DNA of 64,000 nucleotides from an uncultured Clostridia bacterium (GCA_937880805.1 CALGRR010000004.1:1-64000), one strand, 5' to 3'; positions 1 to 9,035 are shown, counted from the first letter of the stretch. Translations and numbers: made by a program. The notes: generated by a model from the sequence alone, not told the origin.

Positions 1-72
1 CCCCTTTCAGGGGCTAAGCCTGTATCAACCCCTTTTAGGGGTTAGTCAAACCACCAGTTCAACCGGTGGTTT
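1..72. repeat. Cluster of three small hairpins at window start
   Basis: Three perfect or near-perfect palindromes lie back to back: CCCCT-ttc-AGGGG (1-13), AACCCCT-ttt-AGGGGTT (27-43) and AAACCACC...GGTGGTTT (48-72). No T-run follows them, so they do not look like a simple terminator. Subterminal hairpins of this kind are known at the ends of IS200/IS605-type elements, and this could be the right end of one whose body lies left of the window. That is an inference only; no transposase is visible. Confidence 0.35.
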
Positions 73-142
73 GTGATTTCTGTAACATTTGTTCCGTCGA
101 TTAATATAATAAGAATAGTAGAATTTTAAAGGAGGAATATAA

Positions 143-922
143 ATGGACAGAAACGAAATGGAAAAGCTGATGGATAGATATAAGCAGGAAATGCTGGAGT
201 TCAGCAGAAGAAATTCACTCTCAAATAATCTTGATTCAAGAGAACAAGCGCAGGAAAATGCACTTGAAAATAATATTTCATACGAAAGGGACAGAGAAAA
301 CCCGCTGCCGATTGAAGAAACGGTATCCGAAAGCACTCGGAATGAGCCTGCTGTTGCCGCACAAACAATGCCTTCGCAAACCAGGTTTGCTTTGCGTGAT
401 GAAGATGAATTGCAAACAACCGATGTTGCGCAGATGCTTCGTTCATCCTGCGAAAACATAAGCAGAAACCCGAATTCAACCGAGGAACAGAAAAGAAGAT
501 GCAGAGAGATTAATGAATATCTCAGGGAAAATCCCGACAGCGGAACAATCAGAGTTGAGGTTTATGCTTCTGACAGAGCCTTCGGAATAGGCAGTGCAAG
601 AGTTATGATTTTCTTAACCCTGCCAAGCGGCAATGTTGCCGTGTTTGACGGCTTATCCGATATAAGCGGGTCAACACCGAGTGTTATACTGCCTGCTCCG
701 CCAAGAGAGCTTTCGCAGTCGCCAAATGATGGCGGAGTTCCGCCGTTTTCAACATATATGGTTTATGTTGAGCATCCTTCATATGTAAGAGCTTTGTTCA
801 ATAATGTTCAGGTTTTTTCGGGTGTTGAATCAATTCAGCCCGTGCAGCTGCTTGCAAAAGCTGTGGGCACAGATGAACCCGAGCCGATTATTGTTGACGA
901 AGCAAGAAGAAACACATTATAA
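143..922 (+). CDS. Hypothetical protein, partner of the SleC-type gene
   Basis: 259 residues, ATG preceded by AAAGGAGGA. I do not recognise the family. The first ~125 residues are polar, charged and probably mostly helical or disordered (rich in E, N, R, Q). Residues ~130-245 look like a small beta-sandwich of the carboxypeptidase-regulatory/CnaB-like kind (IRVEVYASDRAFGIGSARV, then a Pro-rich stretch and a second strand set). No signal peptide or membrane segment is seen. The next gene, a cortex-lytic enzyme, begins 12 bp downstream with its own RBS, so the two are almost certainly co-transcribed and this product is probably a spore protein acting with it. Weak TATAAT at 105-110 could be part of a promoter, but no convincing -35 is present, as expected if a sporulation sigma factor is used. 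Confidence 0.8.
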   Translation: MDRNEMEKLMDRYKQEMLEFSRRNSLSNNLDSREQAQENALENNISYERDRENPLPIEETVSESTRNEPAVAAQTMPSQTRFALRDEDELQTTDVAQMLRSSCENISRNPNSTEEQKRRCREINEYLRENPDSGTIRVEVYASDRAFGIGSARVMIFLTLPSGNVAVFDGLSDISGSTPSVILPAPPRELSQSPNDGGVPPFSTYMVYVEHPSYVRALFNNVQVFSGVESIQPVQLLAKAVGTDEPEPIIVDEARRNTL

Positions 923-934
923 GGAGTGGCTTAA

Positions 935-2278
935 GTGGTAACACCGGTAATCCCTGAGTATATAACCGTGCATCTCGGCAGACCGAATTCAGATGCACCA
1001 AATGTAAGAGTACCTTTTACAGACTATATAAAGAATGTTGCGTCAAGTGAGATATATCCCACCTGGCCCGAAAATGCATTAAGGGCAAATATCTATGCCC
1101 AGATTTCTTTTGCACTCAACAGAATTTTCACTGAATATTATCGCAGCAGAGGATATAATTTTGATATAACCAATTCAACAGCATATGACCAGGCATATGT
1201 TGACGGAAGAGATATTTTCACAAACATCAGCAGAATTGTTGATGAGCTTTTTAATGACTATGTAACAAAAGGAAATCAGATTCAGCCATATTTCACCGAA
1301 TACTGTGACGGAAGAACCGTAACCTGCAGAGGTCTTTCGCAATGGGGAACGGTAACCCTTGCAAACAGAGGAAGAACACCGTATCAGATTCTTCAGAATT
1401 ATTACGGCAACGATATTAACATTGTTCGTAACGCACCCGTAAAAAACATTACGGAATCCTATCCCGGAATTCTTCTGAGGCTCGGCACGGTAGGTGAGGA
1501 TGTGAGAACAATCCAGCGGCAGCTTAACCGGATCAGGCAGAATTATCCAGCAATTCCTTCAATTCCGAATACAAACGGATATTTTGATGCAGCAACTCAG
1601 GCTGCGGTAAGAAAATTCCAGAGCATATTCAACCTTTCGGTTGACGGCATAGTAGGCAAAGCAACCTGGTATAAAATAAAGCAGATTTATAATGCGGTCA
1701 AGAAGGTTTCGGAGCTTTATTCAGAGGGTATAACAATGAGCGAGGTTGAAAGAATATTCAGCACGGTGCTCAAAAGAGGCGACAGAGGCAACGATGTGCG
1801 TTCGATTCAGTATTATCTTGCCTTTATAGGATTTTTCAACAACCGATTGCCCGAAATTGCAGTTGACGGAATTTTCGGCAGAGAAACCGAGGATGCTGTC
1901 AAAGCCTTTCAGCGTGAATACGGTCTGACGGTTGACGGCATAGTCGGCAGAAACACCTGGTATCGCTTGCAGGATGTTTATTACAGCACGCTTAACTCCC
2001 TGCCCGATGAATACAGAGCGTATTCTTCTCTTCTGTATCCGGGTTATGCCGTAACAACCGGAGCAAGCGGCAATGTTGTAACCCAGCTGCAAACCTTCCT
2101 GAGAACAATAGCACAGAACGATAACCGTGTGCCTTTAATTACGGTTGACGGGATTTTCGGCGACAGAACAAAGGCTGCGGTTCAGGCAGTGCAGAGAATA
2201 AGAGGCCTGCCCGATAACGGTTCGGTTGGTCCGCTTACCTGGAATGCGATAGTTGATTTATATAATGAATACAGATAA
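935..2278 (+). CDS. sleC: SleC-type spore cortex-lytic enzyme (SpoIID domain plus three PG-binding domains)
   Basis: 447 residues, GTG start with AAGGAG 8 bases upstream. Residues ~8-175 match the SpoIID/LytB fold of lytic transglycosylases (DYIKNVASSEIYPTWPENAL; E39 is the candidate catalytic glutamate). Three peptidoglycan_binding_1 modules follow at ~180-250, 278-348 and 370-442, each with the F-x-x-x-T-x-x-A-V-x-x-F/V-Q signature. SleC of clostridia degrades spore cortex during germination and usually has one C-terminal PG-binding module; three here is more than usual. No signal peptide or obvious pro-region is visible, and no Csp protease gene is nearby, so activation may differ. It sits between a probable partner gene and a GerA receptor subunit, which supports a germination role. 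Naming by SleC homology is strong at the architecture level, not proven for function. Confidence 0.8.
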   Translation: MVTPVIPEYITVHLGRPNSDAPNVRVPFTDYIKNVASSEIYPTWPENALRANIYAQISFALNRIFTEYYRSRGYNFDITNSTAYDQAYVDGRDIFTNISRIVDELFNDYVTKGNQIQPYFTEYCDGRTVTCRGLSQWGTVTLANRGRTPYQILQNYYGNDINIVRNAPVKNITESYPGILLRLGTVGEDVRTIQRQLNRIRQNYPAIPSIPNTNGYFDAATQAAVRKFQSIFNLSVDGIVGKATWYKIKQIYNAVKKVSELYSEGITMSEVERIFSTVLKRGDRGNDVRSIQYYLAFIGFFNNRLPEIAVDGIFGRETEDAVKAFQREYGLTVDGIVGRNTWYRLQDVYYSTLNSLPDEYRAYSSLLYPGYAVTTGASGNVVTQLQTFLRTIAQNDNRVPLITVDGIFGDRTKAAVQAVQRIRGLPDNGSVGPLTWNAIVDLYNEYR

Positions 2279-2294
2279 CTGATTTGATAATAAT

Positions 2295-2327
2295 AAATGG
2301 TGACAGCAAATCAAACTGTCACCATTT
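2295..2327 (+). terminator. Strong intrinsic terminator overlapping the next gene's first ATG
   Basis: A 12-bp perfect stem (AAATGGTGACAG at 2295-2306, CTGTCACCATTT at 2316-2327) with a 9-base loop, followed by TTCTTTT. It ends the sleC transcript. The ATG at 2297, the first possible start of the gerA-type frame, lies inside the left arm. Confidence 0.85.
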
Positions 2328-3769
2328 TTCTTTTGGATGTGATTGAAACGGAAAAGTTTTTTTCTTCCGACTATAATGAAACCGTGAAAATGCTTGATGA
2401 AATGCTGCGGATAAAAGAAAGCTTTGACCTTGTGGGCAGAGATTTGAAAATAGATAAAAGAAATGCAAGACTGTATTTTGTTGACGGCTTTTGCAAAGAC
2501 GGCGAAATGACTAAAATAATAACAAGTTTTATGGCGGCAACAGAGGAAACAATGAAAGCCCTGCCTGCCGCAAGAGATTTTGCAAACCGATATATTCCGT
2601 ATGTTGAAACTGATATAACAAATAAAACAGATATGTTTATAACCTCGGTTTTATCGGGTGCAATAGGTATTATAATAGAAGGCTACGCCGATGCGGTGAT
2701 TATTGATGCAAGAACCTACCCCGTAAGAAGTGTCGGCGAGCCTGAAAATGACAGAGTATTAAGGGGACCGCACGACGGATTTGTGGAAACTCTTGTTTTT
2801 AACACGGCTCTCATTCGCAGAAGGATAAGAGATACCAACCTCACAATGGAAATCCACACAGTCGGCAAAAAGTCAAAAACAGATGTCTGCATCTGCTTTA
2901 TGAAAAACAGAGTAAACAGAAAAATGCTTGATACCCTGCGTAAAAAGCTTGACAGCATAACCGTAAATTCGCTAACGATGGGTCAGCAAAGCCTTATTGA
3001 CTGCCTTGTGCCGAAGCAATGGTTTAATCCGTTCCCCAAGGTCAGATATACTGAGCGACCCGATGCGGTTGCGGCAAGCGTTCTTGAGGGCAGTATGGTT
3101 GTTATAACCGATAATTCACCTGCGGCAATGATAATTCCTTCGGGAATATTTGATTTTTTGCAGGATACCAACGATTATTATATGTCGCCCGTTATAGGGT
3201 CATATATGAGAATAATCAGAATGTTTATTTTTGCAATGACAATGCTGCTTATTCCGATATGGCTTGTGCTAATCAGAAATCCGCAGTTTATTCCCGAATG
3301 GCTCGAATTTATAAAAATTGAAGAGGAATATACACTTCCAATTGTGGCACAGCTCTTTATTGTTGAAGTTGTTATAGATGCGATAAAGCTTGCATCTATC
3401 AACACGCCGCAGTCGCTCAGCGGCTCATTCGGCGTTATCGGAGCACTTGTGCTCGGTGAGTTTGCAGTGTCGGCAGGGTGGTTTGTGCCCGAAGTGGTTC
3501 TCTATATGGCTTTTGTGGCTCTGACGAATTTTACACAGCCCAGCTTTGAGCTTGGATATGCCTTCAAGCTTTTCAGAATGATGTTTATTGCTTTGATAGC
3601 ACTTTTCGATTTGTGGGGCTTTGCGGCAGGCATACTGATTGTTACGGCGGAAATCGCAGCAACAAAAACCGTGACGGGTCAATGCTATCTCTATCCGCTT
3701 ATTCCCTTTAACGGCAAGGCACTTGCAAGCCTGCTTCTGCGAAAGCCGATAAACAACAGCAACAACTGA
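2297..3769 (+). CDS. GerA/SpoVAF-family spore germination membrane protein
   Basis: Open from ATG 2297 (490 residues), but that ATG is inside a terminator stem and has no RBS. The family-like sequence begins around residue 13 (VIETEKFFSSDYNETVKML); TTG 2333, GTG 2339 and ATG 2390 are alternative starts, none with a clear RBS, so the 5' end is unresolved. The N-terminal half is the cytoplasmic GerAA domain (SFDLVGRDLKIDKRNARLYF and a conserved central segment), and residues ~290-470 carry about five membrane segments. GerAA proteins are the A subunits of germinant receptors in the spore inner membrane. No gerAB or gerAC gene follows; a terminator and a convergent gene come next, so it is a solo A-type protein, as SpoVAF is. 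The role in germination is inferred from the family and from the sleC neighbour. Confidence 0.85.
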   Translation: MVTANQTVTIFLLDVIETEKFFSSDYNETVKMLDEMLRIKESFDLVGRDLKIDKRNARLYFVDGFCKDGEMTKIITSFMAATEETMKALPAARDFANRYIPYVETDITNKTDMFITSVLSGAIGIIIEGYADAVIIDARTYPVRSVGEPENDRVLRGPHDGFVETLVFNTALIRRRIRDTNLTMEIHTVGKKSKTDVCICFMKNRVNRKMLDTLRKKLDSITVNSLTMGQQSLIDCLVPKQWFNPFPKVRYTERPDAVAASVLEGSMVVITDNSPAAMIIPSGIFDFLQDTNDYYMSPVIGSYMRIIRMFIFAMTMLLIPIWLVLIRNPQFIPEWLEFIKIEEEYTLPIVAQLFIVEVVIDAIKLASINTPQSLSGSFGVIGALVLGEFAVSAGWFVPEVVLYMAFVALTNFTQPSFELGYAFKLFRMMFIALIALFDLWGFAAGILIVTAEIAATKTVTGQCYLYPLIPFNGKALASLLLRKPINNSNN

Positions 3770-3803
3770 AAAGAGGTGTTACCCAAAAAGGTAACACCTC
3801 TTT
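3770..3803. terminator. Bidirectional terminator between gerA-type gene and mtaB
   Basis: Perfect 14-bp stem AAAGAGGTGTTACC / GGTAACACCTCTTT with loop CAAAAA and T-runs on both strands. It serves the two converging genes. Confidence 0.9.
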
Positions 3804-5090
3804 TTATATTATCTCACCTATGCATAAATCGCCGTCAACTGCGGTTATCTTTGCTTTGATTATTCCGTCGGGGATTTTTTCAAGACCAAGAATTTTAACG
3901 GGCGTGTAGTTTGCCGTGTAGCCCTGAACGGAATTTCCGTGAAACTCTTCAGGCAGAATTTCAAGCACCTTGCCGATTTGTTCTTTCATAAATTCTGCTC
4001 TGATTTTTTCGGTTTCTTCTATCATAATTGCAGCACGCCTTGATTTTTCGCTCTTTTCAACCTGGTCGGTCATCTTTGCGGCGGGCGTTCCGGGGCGGAT
4101 TGAATAGGGGAAAACGTGAACCTTTTCAAAACCGATTTCTTTTGCAAAGTTAAGCGAGGTTTCAAAATCATCTTGCGTTTCACCGGGGAATCCAACCATA
4201 ATATCGGTGGTTAAGGTTGTATCCTTAAATGATGAACGCAGCTTTTTGCAGAGCTTTCTGTATTCTTCGCAGTTATAATGTCTGTTCATTCTTTTGAGCG
4301 TTTTATCGCATCCGCTTTGAAGTGAAATATGAAACTGCGGGCAGAATTCGGGAATTTTCGCAAGCTCATCAATTATTTCATCGGTAATGTGATCAGGCTC
4401 AAGAGAGCCCAAACGAACTCTTTTTATGCCGTCAAACGAAGCGGCGGCTTTAACAGCTTCAACTATGCTGCTGCCGCAGTCGGTGCCGTATGCGGAAAGA
4501 TTAATGCCGACAAGCACTATCTCACAAAAGCCGTTCTTCTCAAGAGAAGCAATTTCATTTTTTAATTCATCAAGAGGCTTTGAACGCACTCTGCCTCTTG
4601 CGTATGGAATAATACAGTATGAGCAAAAGCGGTTGCAGCCGTCTTCAATTTTAACGCTCGCTCTTGTTCTTTCACGAAAATCCGTTATTGTATCGCCGCA
4701 GAAAGCATCGCCTTTAAGGTGCTCTTCAACAGCAAAAATGCGGTTTCTTTCGGTTATGAATTTCATTATATAATCATAAAGAAAGCGGTTGCTTTTGTTG
4801 CCCATAACAATATCTGCCTGCTCAAGCTCTCTGCCCGCTTCGGGCCACGCCTGAGGCATACAGCCTGTGAGCACAACAATGCTTTCGGGATTCTGCTTTT
4901 TATAATGACGCACGGTCTGGCGGGTTTTGCGGTCGCTTTCAGCGGTAACGGTGCAGGAATTTATAACATAAACATCTGCTTTTTCACAGCAGTCAACAAT
5001 CTCAAAGCCGTGATTTTCAAGGTTTTGCGACATCGCCTGCGACTCATACTGATTAACCTTGCAGCCGAGCGTGTAAAATGCAGCCTTCAT
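3804..5090 (-). CDS. mtaB: tRNA t6A37 methylthiotransferase MtaB
   Basis: 428 residues from ATG at 5090, chosen because AGGGAGGA lies just upstream and because the next 70 codons upstream are unlike the family. MtaB adds a methylthio group to t6A at position 37 of ANN-decoding tRNAs. Seen: the LGCKVNQYES signature with cluster cysteines C10, C46 and C77 (UPF0004 domain), the radical SAM CNRFCSYC motif at C152, C156, C159, and a C-terminal TRAM-like stretch (~365-428). The LGCKVNQYE form separates MtaB from MiaB and RimO. Monocistronic, with its own promoter in the divergent region before the carboxypeptidase gene. Confidence 0.95.
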   Translation of the reverse strand: MKAAFYTLGCKVNQYESQAMSQNLENHGFEIVDCCEKADVYVINSCTVTAESDRKTRQTVRHYKKQNPESIVVLTGCMPQAWPEAGRELEQADIVMGNKSNRFLYDYIMKFITERNRIFAVEEHLKGDAFCGDTITDFRERTRASVKIEDGCNRFCSYCIIPYARGRVRSKPLDELKNEIASLEKNGFCEIVLVGINLSAYGTDCGSSIVEAVKAAASFDGIKRVRLGSLEPDHITDEIIDELAKIPEFCPQFHISLQSGCDKTLKRMNRHYNCEEYRKLCKKLRSSFKDTTLTTDIMVGFPGETQDDFETSLNFAKEIGFEKVHVFPYSIRPGTPAAKMTDQVEKSEKSRRAAIMIEETEKIRAEFMKEQIGKVLEILPEEFHGNSVQGYTANYTPVKILGLEKIPDGIIKAKITAVDGDLCIGEII

Positions 5091-5123
5091 ATTATTCCTC
5101 CCTTTGTGTTCAGACTGTTTTCT

Positions 5124-5152
5124 ATTATAGCAGAAAAACAAGTGATAATCAA
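5124..5152 (-). promoter_or_regulatory. Sigma-A promoter for mtaB
   Basis: On the minus strand TTGATT (complement of 5147-5152), 17-bp spacer, TATAAT (complement of 5124-5129). It lies 34 bp upstream of the mtaB start. Confidence 0.7.
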
Positions 5153-5193
5153 TGCCGATAATAACATATATTTTTATGAAAGGAGATATTGAT

Positions 5194-6354
5194 ATGAAAA
5201 AACTGTTTAAAAGCTTTTGGGCGGTGCTGATTGCCGCTTCGCTTATCTTTTTGCCGATGCTTTCTGTCTGTGCCGAGGAAGCAAAGCTTCCCGTTGAAAT
5301 CAAGGCAAAAGCGGCGGTGCTTATGGATGCGGGCTCGGGTAAGGTGCTTATGAAATATAACGAAAATGAGCGTCTTTATCCCGCTTCCGTCACTAAAATT
5401 ATGCCGCTTCTTTTATTTATGGAGGCAATAGATGAGGGCAAAATGCTGCTTACGGATACCGTGACCGTAAGTGCTCAGGCGGCTTCAAAGGGCGGCTCAC
5501 AGATATGGCTCAAAGAGGGCGAGCAGATGACTGTTGATGATTTGCTGAAGGCAACGGCGGTTTACAGTGCAAACGATGCCTGCACGGCTCTGGGCGACCA
5601 TATTGCGGGCAGTAATGAAGCTTTTGTTGATATGATGAATGAAAGAGCAGGGCAGCTCGGAATGAAGAATACCCACTTTGAAAACTGCACGGGTCTTGAT
5701 GACACAACCGAAAACCATCTCACAACCGCCCTTGATGTTGCAATAATGTCAAGGGAATTGCTTAAGCACGAAAAGATAACCGAATATACAACAATATGGA
5801 TGGATTCGCTGAGAAACGGCGAAACGGAGCTTGTAAATACGAATAAGCTTGTTCGTTTTTATGAGGGCACAACGGGTCTTAAAACGGGCACAACCTCAAA
5901 GGCTGGCTGCTGCGTTTCCGCAAGTGCAAAGAGGGGAGAAACGCATCTTATTGCCGTTGTTATGGGAAGCGGCAACAGTGCAGACCGCTTTGAAACCGCA
6001 AAGGCAATGCTCAACTGGGGCTTTGCAAACTACGAAACATTTACGCCTCAGATTGATGAGAGCCTGATTCCTGCGGTTGGTGTTATCGGCGGAGTAGAAA
6101 AGAACATTCAGCCCGTTATTCCAAAAACGGAGCCTCTGCTTATCGAAAAGGGCAGAGATAAGGAAATGACACAGAATATTGACCTTGCACTTGATGTGCA
6201 GGCACCTGTTGAAGAGGGGCAGATATTGGGCACGGTAAAGTTTAAAATCGGCGATGAAGAGGTGGGAAGCTATAATTTAACGGCACCTTCGCATATCGGG
6301 AAGCTGACCTTCAGAATTGTTTTTGAAAGAATAATTGAGGCGATTATAAAATAA
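5194..6354 (+). CDS. D-alanyl-D-alanine carboxypeptidase (DacF/PBP5-type)
   Basis: 386 residues from ATG 5194 (AAAGGAGAT upstream; an in-frame ATG at 5152 is rejected because it would precede the signal peptide). A Sec signal peptide spans residues 1-27 (hydrophobic core then SVCAEE). All three serine-peptidase motifs are present: SVTK (65-68, nucleophile S65), SAN (125-127) and KTG (230-232). The C-terminal ~110 residues form the beta-rich PBP5-C domain, ending in an amphipathic/hydrophobic tail (LTFRIVFERIIEAII) suited to membrane attachment. The enzyme trims the terminal D-Ala of peptidoglycan stem peptides outside the cell. Housekeeping versus spore-cortex (DacF/DacB) assignment cannot be settled by sequence; no sigma-F operon is adjacent. 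Confidence 0.93.
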   Translation: MKKLFKSFWAVLIAASLIFLPMLSVCAEEAKLPVEIKAKAAVLMDAGSGKVLMKYNENERLYPASVTKIMPLLLFMEAIDEGKMLLTDTVTVSAQAASKGGSQIWLKEGEQMTVDDLLKATAVYSANDACTALGDHIAGSNEAFVDMMNERAGQLGMKNTHFENCTGLDDTTENHLTTALDVAIMSRELLKHEKITEYTTIWMDSLRNGETELVNTNKLVRFYEGTTGLKTGTTSKAGCCVSASAKRGETHLIAVVMGSGNSADRFETAKAMLNWGFANYETFTPQIDESLIPAVGVIGGVEKNIQPVIPKTEPLLIEKGRDKEMTQNIDLALDVQAPVEEGQILGTVKFKIGDEEVGSYNLTAPSHIGKLTFRIVFERIIEAIIK

Positions 6355-6484
6355 AATATTTGTTTGCTTTTTTATAATTTTTATGATAAAATAAAAATAA
6401 CATAAAATTGGCGGAGTTTATTTATATTTCAGCACCCAAGTGCAGAAAAAATAAAAAAATTCAAATATTTTTTCTGTATATCTG

Positions 6485-6513
6485 TTGCAATGAGAGCATT
6501 TATAGGGTAAAAT
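6485..6513 (+). promoter_or_regulatory. Sigma-A-type promoter upstream of pgi
   Basis: TTGCAA (6485-6490), 17-bp spacer, TAAAAT (6508-6513), 42 bp before the pgi start. The rest of the 6355-6484 gap is AT-rich with no gene. Confidence 0.55.
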
Positions 6514-6555
6514 ATATTAAATACTCAGCAATTACAGTGGGGTGCAAAAGAAAAT

Positions 6556-7896
6556 ATGTCAATTAAACTTAATCTGAAGTATGCCGGCGAATTTGCCGCA
6601 AGCGAGAAGCTTGCTTCAATGCAGAGCGAAATCTCGGCGGCACACAGAATGCTTCACGAAGGCACAGGTCTCGGAAATGATTTTCTTGGTTGGATAGATT
6701 TGCCCGTTAATTACGATAAGGCAGAATTTGAAGAAATCAAGAAGAGTGCCGAGCAGATAAAAAAAGATTCCGAGGTGCTTGTTGTTCTCGGTATCGGCGG
6801 TTCGTATCTCGGTGCAAGAGCCGCAATCGAATTTGTTAAGTCAAACAACTACAACCTTGTCAAGAAGGATACGCCCGATATATATTTCGGCGGCAACACC
6901 ATAAGCTCAGCTTCGGTTGCCGAGCTTATAAAGCTTGTTGAAGGCAAGGATTTTTCAATAAACGTTATCTCAAAATCAGGCACAACAACCGAAACAGCAG
7001 TTGCTTTCCGTGTTTTCAAAAAGCTTATTGAAGATAAATACGGCAAAGAAGAAGCTGCAAAAAGAATTTATGTAACAACCGATAAGGCAAGAGGTGCTCT
7101 TAAGGCTCTCGCCGATGCGGAGGGCTACAAAACATTTGTTGTTCCCGATGATGTAGGCGGCAGATATTCGGTTCTCACAGCGGTAGGTCTTCTTCCCATC
7201 GCCGTAGCGGGAATTGATATTGATGCTCTTATGCAGGGTGCTGCAGATGCAAGAGAAAAATATTCCTGCGAAAGCATTGAAGAAAATGATTGCTATAAAT
7301 ATGCCGCAATCAGAAATCTTCTTTACAGAAGCGGCAAAAAGGTTGAAATGCTTGCAGCCTATGAGCCTTCAATGACAATGTGGGCAGAATGGTTCAAGCA
7401 GCTCTTCGGCGAAAGCGAGGGCAAAGAGAATAAAGGTATTTTCCCTGCTTCCGCAATTTTCTCAACCGACCTTCACTCGCTCGGTCAGTATATTCAGCAG
7501 GGTGAGCGTCATCTGTTTGAAACCGTTATGTGGGTGAATGAGCCTAAAACGGATGTTGAAATTGAATTTGATGATGTCAACGGAGACGGACTCAATTTTG
7601 TTGCAGGCAAAACCCTTCATTATGTTAACAGAAAAGCATTTGAGGGCACCGTGCTTGCACATACCGACGGTGATGTTCCCAACATCGTGCTTGAAATTGA
7701 TAAGCAGGATGAATATAACCTTGGTGCAATGATTTATTTCTTTGAAAAGGCTTGCGGCATTTCGGGCTACATTCTCGGCGTTAATCCCTTCGACCAGCCC
7801 GGCGTTGAAAGCTATAAAAAGAATATGTTTGCACTTCTCGGCAAACCCGGATATGAATCCGAAAAGGCTTCTCTTGAAGCAAGAATCAACAACTGA
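6556..7896 (+). CDS. pgi: Glucose-6-phosphate isomerase
   Basis: 446 residues, close to the ~450 of Firmicutes Pgi. It interconverts glucose-6-phosphate and fructose-6-phosphate in glycolysis and gluconeogenesis. Diagnostic stretches seen: [32 protein letters not shown] (phosphate-binding loop), the [14 protein letters not shown] segment with the catalytic glutamate, and [20 protein letters not shown] at the C-terminus. The RBS is weak (GTGGGGTG 10-17 bases upstream), but the start agrees with the family N-terminus. Monocistronic, with its own promoter and a weak hairpin downstream. Confidence 0.97.
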   Translation: MSIKLNLKYAGEFAASEKLASMQSEISAAHRMLHEGTGLGNDFLGWIDLPVNYDKAEFEEIKKSAEQIKKDSEVLVVLGIGGSYLGARAAIEFVKSNNYNLVKKDTPDIYFGGNTISSASVAELIKLVEGKDFSINVISKSGTTTETAVAFRVFKKLIEDKYGKEEAAKRIYVTTDKARGALKALADAEGYKTFVVPDDVGGRYSVLTAVGLLPIAVAGIDIDALMQGAADAREKYSCESIEENDCYKYAAIRNLLYRSGKKVEMLAAYEPSMTMWAEWFKQLFGESEGKENKGIFPASAIFSTDLHSLGQYIQQGERHLFETVMWVNEPKTDVEIEFDDVNGDGLNFVAGKTLHYVNRKAFEGTVLAHTDGDVPNIVLEIDKQDEYNLGAMIYFFEKACGISGYILGVNPFDQPGVESYKKNMFALLGKPGYESEKASLEARINN

Positions 7897-7907
7897 TAAA
7901 AATCATT

Positions 7908-7937
7908 GGCGGCATTAACCGTGCGGCTTTTGCCGCC
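7908..7937 (+). terminator. Possible weak terminator after pgi
   Basis: GGCGGCA (7908-7914) pairs with TGCCGCC (7931-7937) around a 16-base loop; the downstream T content is modest (GCCGATTTATT). Confidence 0.4.
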
Positions 7938-7991
7938 GCCGATTTATTATAAACTTCTAACCAAATTTACATAAAATTGGAGGAATTTAAA

Positions 7992-8408
7992 ATGATTAAT
8001 CTTATTCTCGGTCACAAAGGCTCCGGCAAAACAAAGAAACTCATCGAGCTTGTAAACGGTGCAGTTGAAAAGTCAAACGGTAATGTTGTTTGCGTTGAGA
8101 AAGAAAGACTTCTTACTTATGATGTAAACTACCGTGCAAGACTTGTTGAAACAGACCACTACGGCGTTTCGGGCTATGATGCTTTCTACGGCTTCCTCTG
8201 CGGTATTGTTGCAGGTGACCACGATATAACTGATATTCTTGTTGATGCAACTCTCAGAATCGGCGGCAGAGATTATAATGACCTTGCAGCTTTCCTTGAG
8301 AAGGTTGACAACCTCAGCAAGATTTCCGAGAAGAGCTTCACTTTCACAGTTTCAGCCGATGCTGAAGAGCTTCCCGAAAAAATCTTCACCTTTTGCGAAA
8401 AAATCTGA
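7992..8408 (+). CDS. Small P-loop protein of unknown function
   Basis: 138 residues from ATG 7992, with GGAGG at 7979-7983; the in-frame TTG at 7977 overlaps this RBS and is not used. A textbook Walker A (GHKGSGKT, residues 7-14) begins the protein and a Walker B-like strand ending in Asp (DITDILVDA) is in the second half. It is too short for a kinase lid or helicase core, so it is probably a minimal nucleotide-binding protein. No membrane segment. Stand-alone between pgi and the yceD promoter. I cannot name a family with confidence. Confidence 0.8.
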   Translation: MINLILGHKGSGKTKKLIELVNGAVEKSNGNVVCVEKERLLTYDVNYRARLVETDHYGVSGYDAFYGFLCGIVAGDHDITDILVDATLRIGGRDYNDLAAFLEKVDNLSKISEKSFTFTVSADAEELPEKIFTFCEKI

Positions 8409-8427
8409 TTTAAATTAAAAATTTAGT

Positions 8428-8456
8428 TGACAAATCACGAATACCTATATATAATA
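8428..8456 (+). promoter_or_regulatory. Consensus sigma-A promoter for yceD-rpmF
   Basis: TTGACA (8428-8433), 17-bp spacer, TATAAT (8451-8456): a perfect match to the vegetative consensus. It is 29 bp from the yceD start and implies strong expression, as expected for a ribosomal operon. Confidence 0.9.
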
Positions 8457-8485
8457 TTATGTGCGTGATTTTAAGGTGAATTTTT

Positions 8486-8980
8486 ATGATTTTAGATTTA
8501 GAACCGATTTTTAATAATGAGGGAATGGTTAAGGAGTTCGATTACGAGCTCGACCTTTCCGCATATGAACTAAGCGGTTTTATGCCGTTCACATCTCCGG
8601 TTAAGGTCAGCGGCAGTGTAGGCAACTACACGGGCATTGTTGAAATCAACGCAAGTGCGGATTTTGCACTTGAGCTTGATTGCGACCGTTGTGCGAAACC
8701 CATAAATGTTCCGCTTCAGATCAAGATTTTTCATACCCTTGTTACCCACCTTAACGATGAGAGCAATGATGAGCTGCTGCTTATAAATGAGCTTCGCTTT
8801 GATTTGGATGAGCTCGTCACAGAGGATATTTTCCTTGATCTTCCGGCAAAGTTCCTTTGCAGCGAAGATTGCAAGGGGATTTGCCCGAAATGCGGCAAAG
8901 ACCTTAACACAGGTTCATGCAGCTGCGAAAAAGAGATTGACCCCAGATTGGCGGCACTCACGCAGCTTTTGGATAATTAA
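8486..8980 (+). CDS. yceD: YceD/DUF177 family 23S rRNA accumulation protein
   Basis: 164 residues, AAGGTG upstream of ATG. YceD (DUF177) is needed for normal 23S rRNA accumulation and is almost always encoded directly before rpmF, as here. Seen: the N-terminal LDLEPIFNNEG start, the LDCDRCAKP motif in the middle and a C-terminal zinc-ribbon-like block with several cysteines (CSEDCKGICPKCGKDL, then SCSCEKEIDPRLAAL), which is the family signature. Co-transcribed with rpmF from the consensus promoter at 8428. Confidence 0.9.
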   Translation: MILDLEPIFNNEGMVKEFDYELDLSAYELSGFMPFTSPVKVSGSVGNYTGIVEINASADFALELDCDRCAKPINVPLQIKIFHTLVTHLNDESNDELLLINELRFDLDELVTEDIFLDLPAKFLCSEDCKGICPKCGKDLNTGSCSCEKEIDPRLAALTQLLDN

Positions 8981-9035
8981 ATAATAAAAAAACCCCAGGG
9001 TTTAATAAAGCACAAAATTAAGGAGGTGCTTAGGA

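Noticed and set aside
1..72. Simple Rho-independent terminator of a gene left of the window
   Set aside because: Three stems occur and none is followed by a T-run; kept only as a hairpin cluster, perhaps a transposon end.
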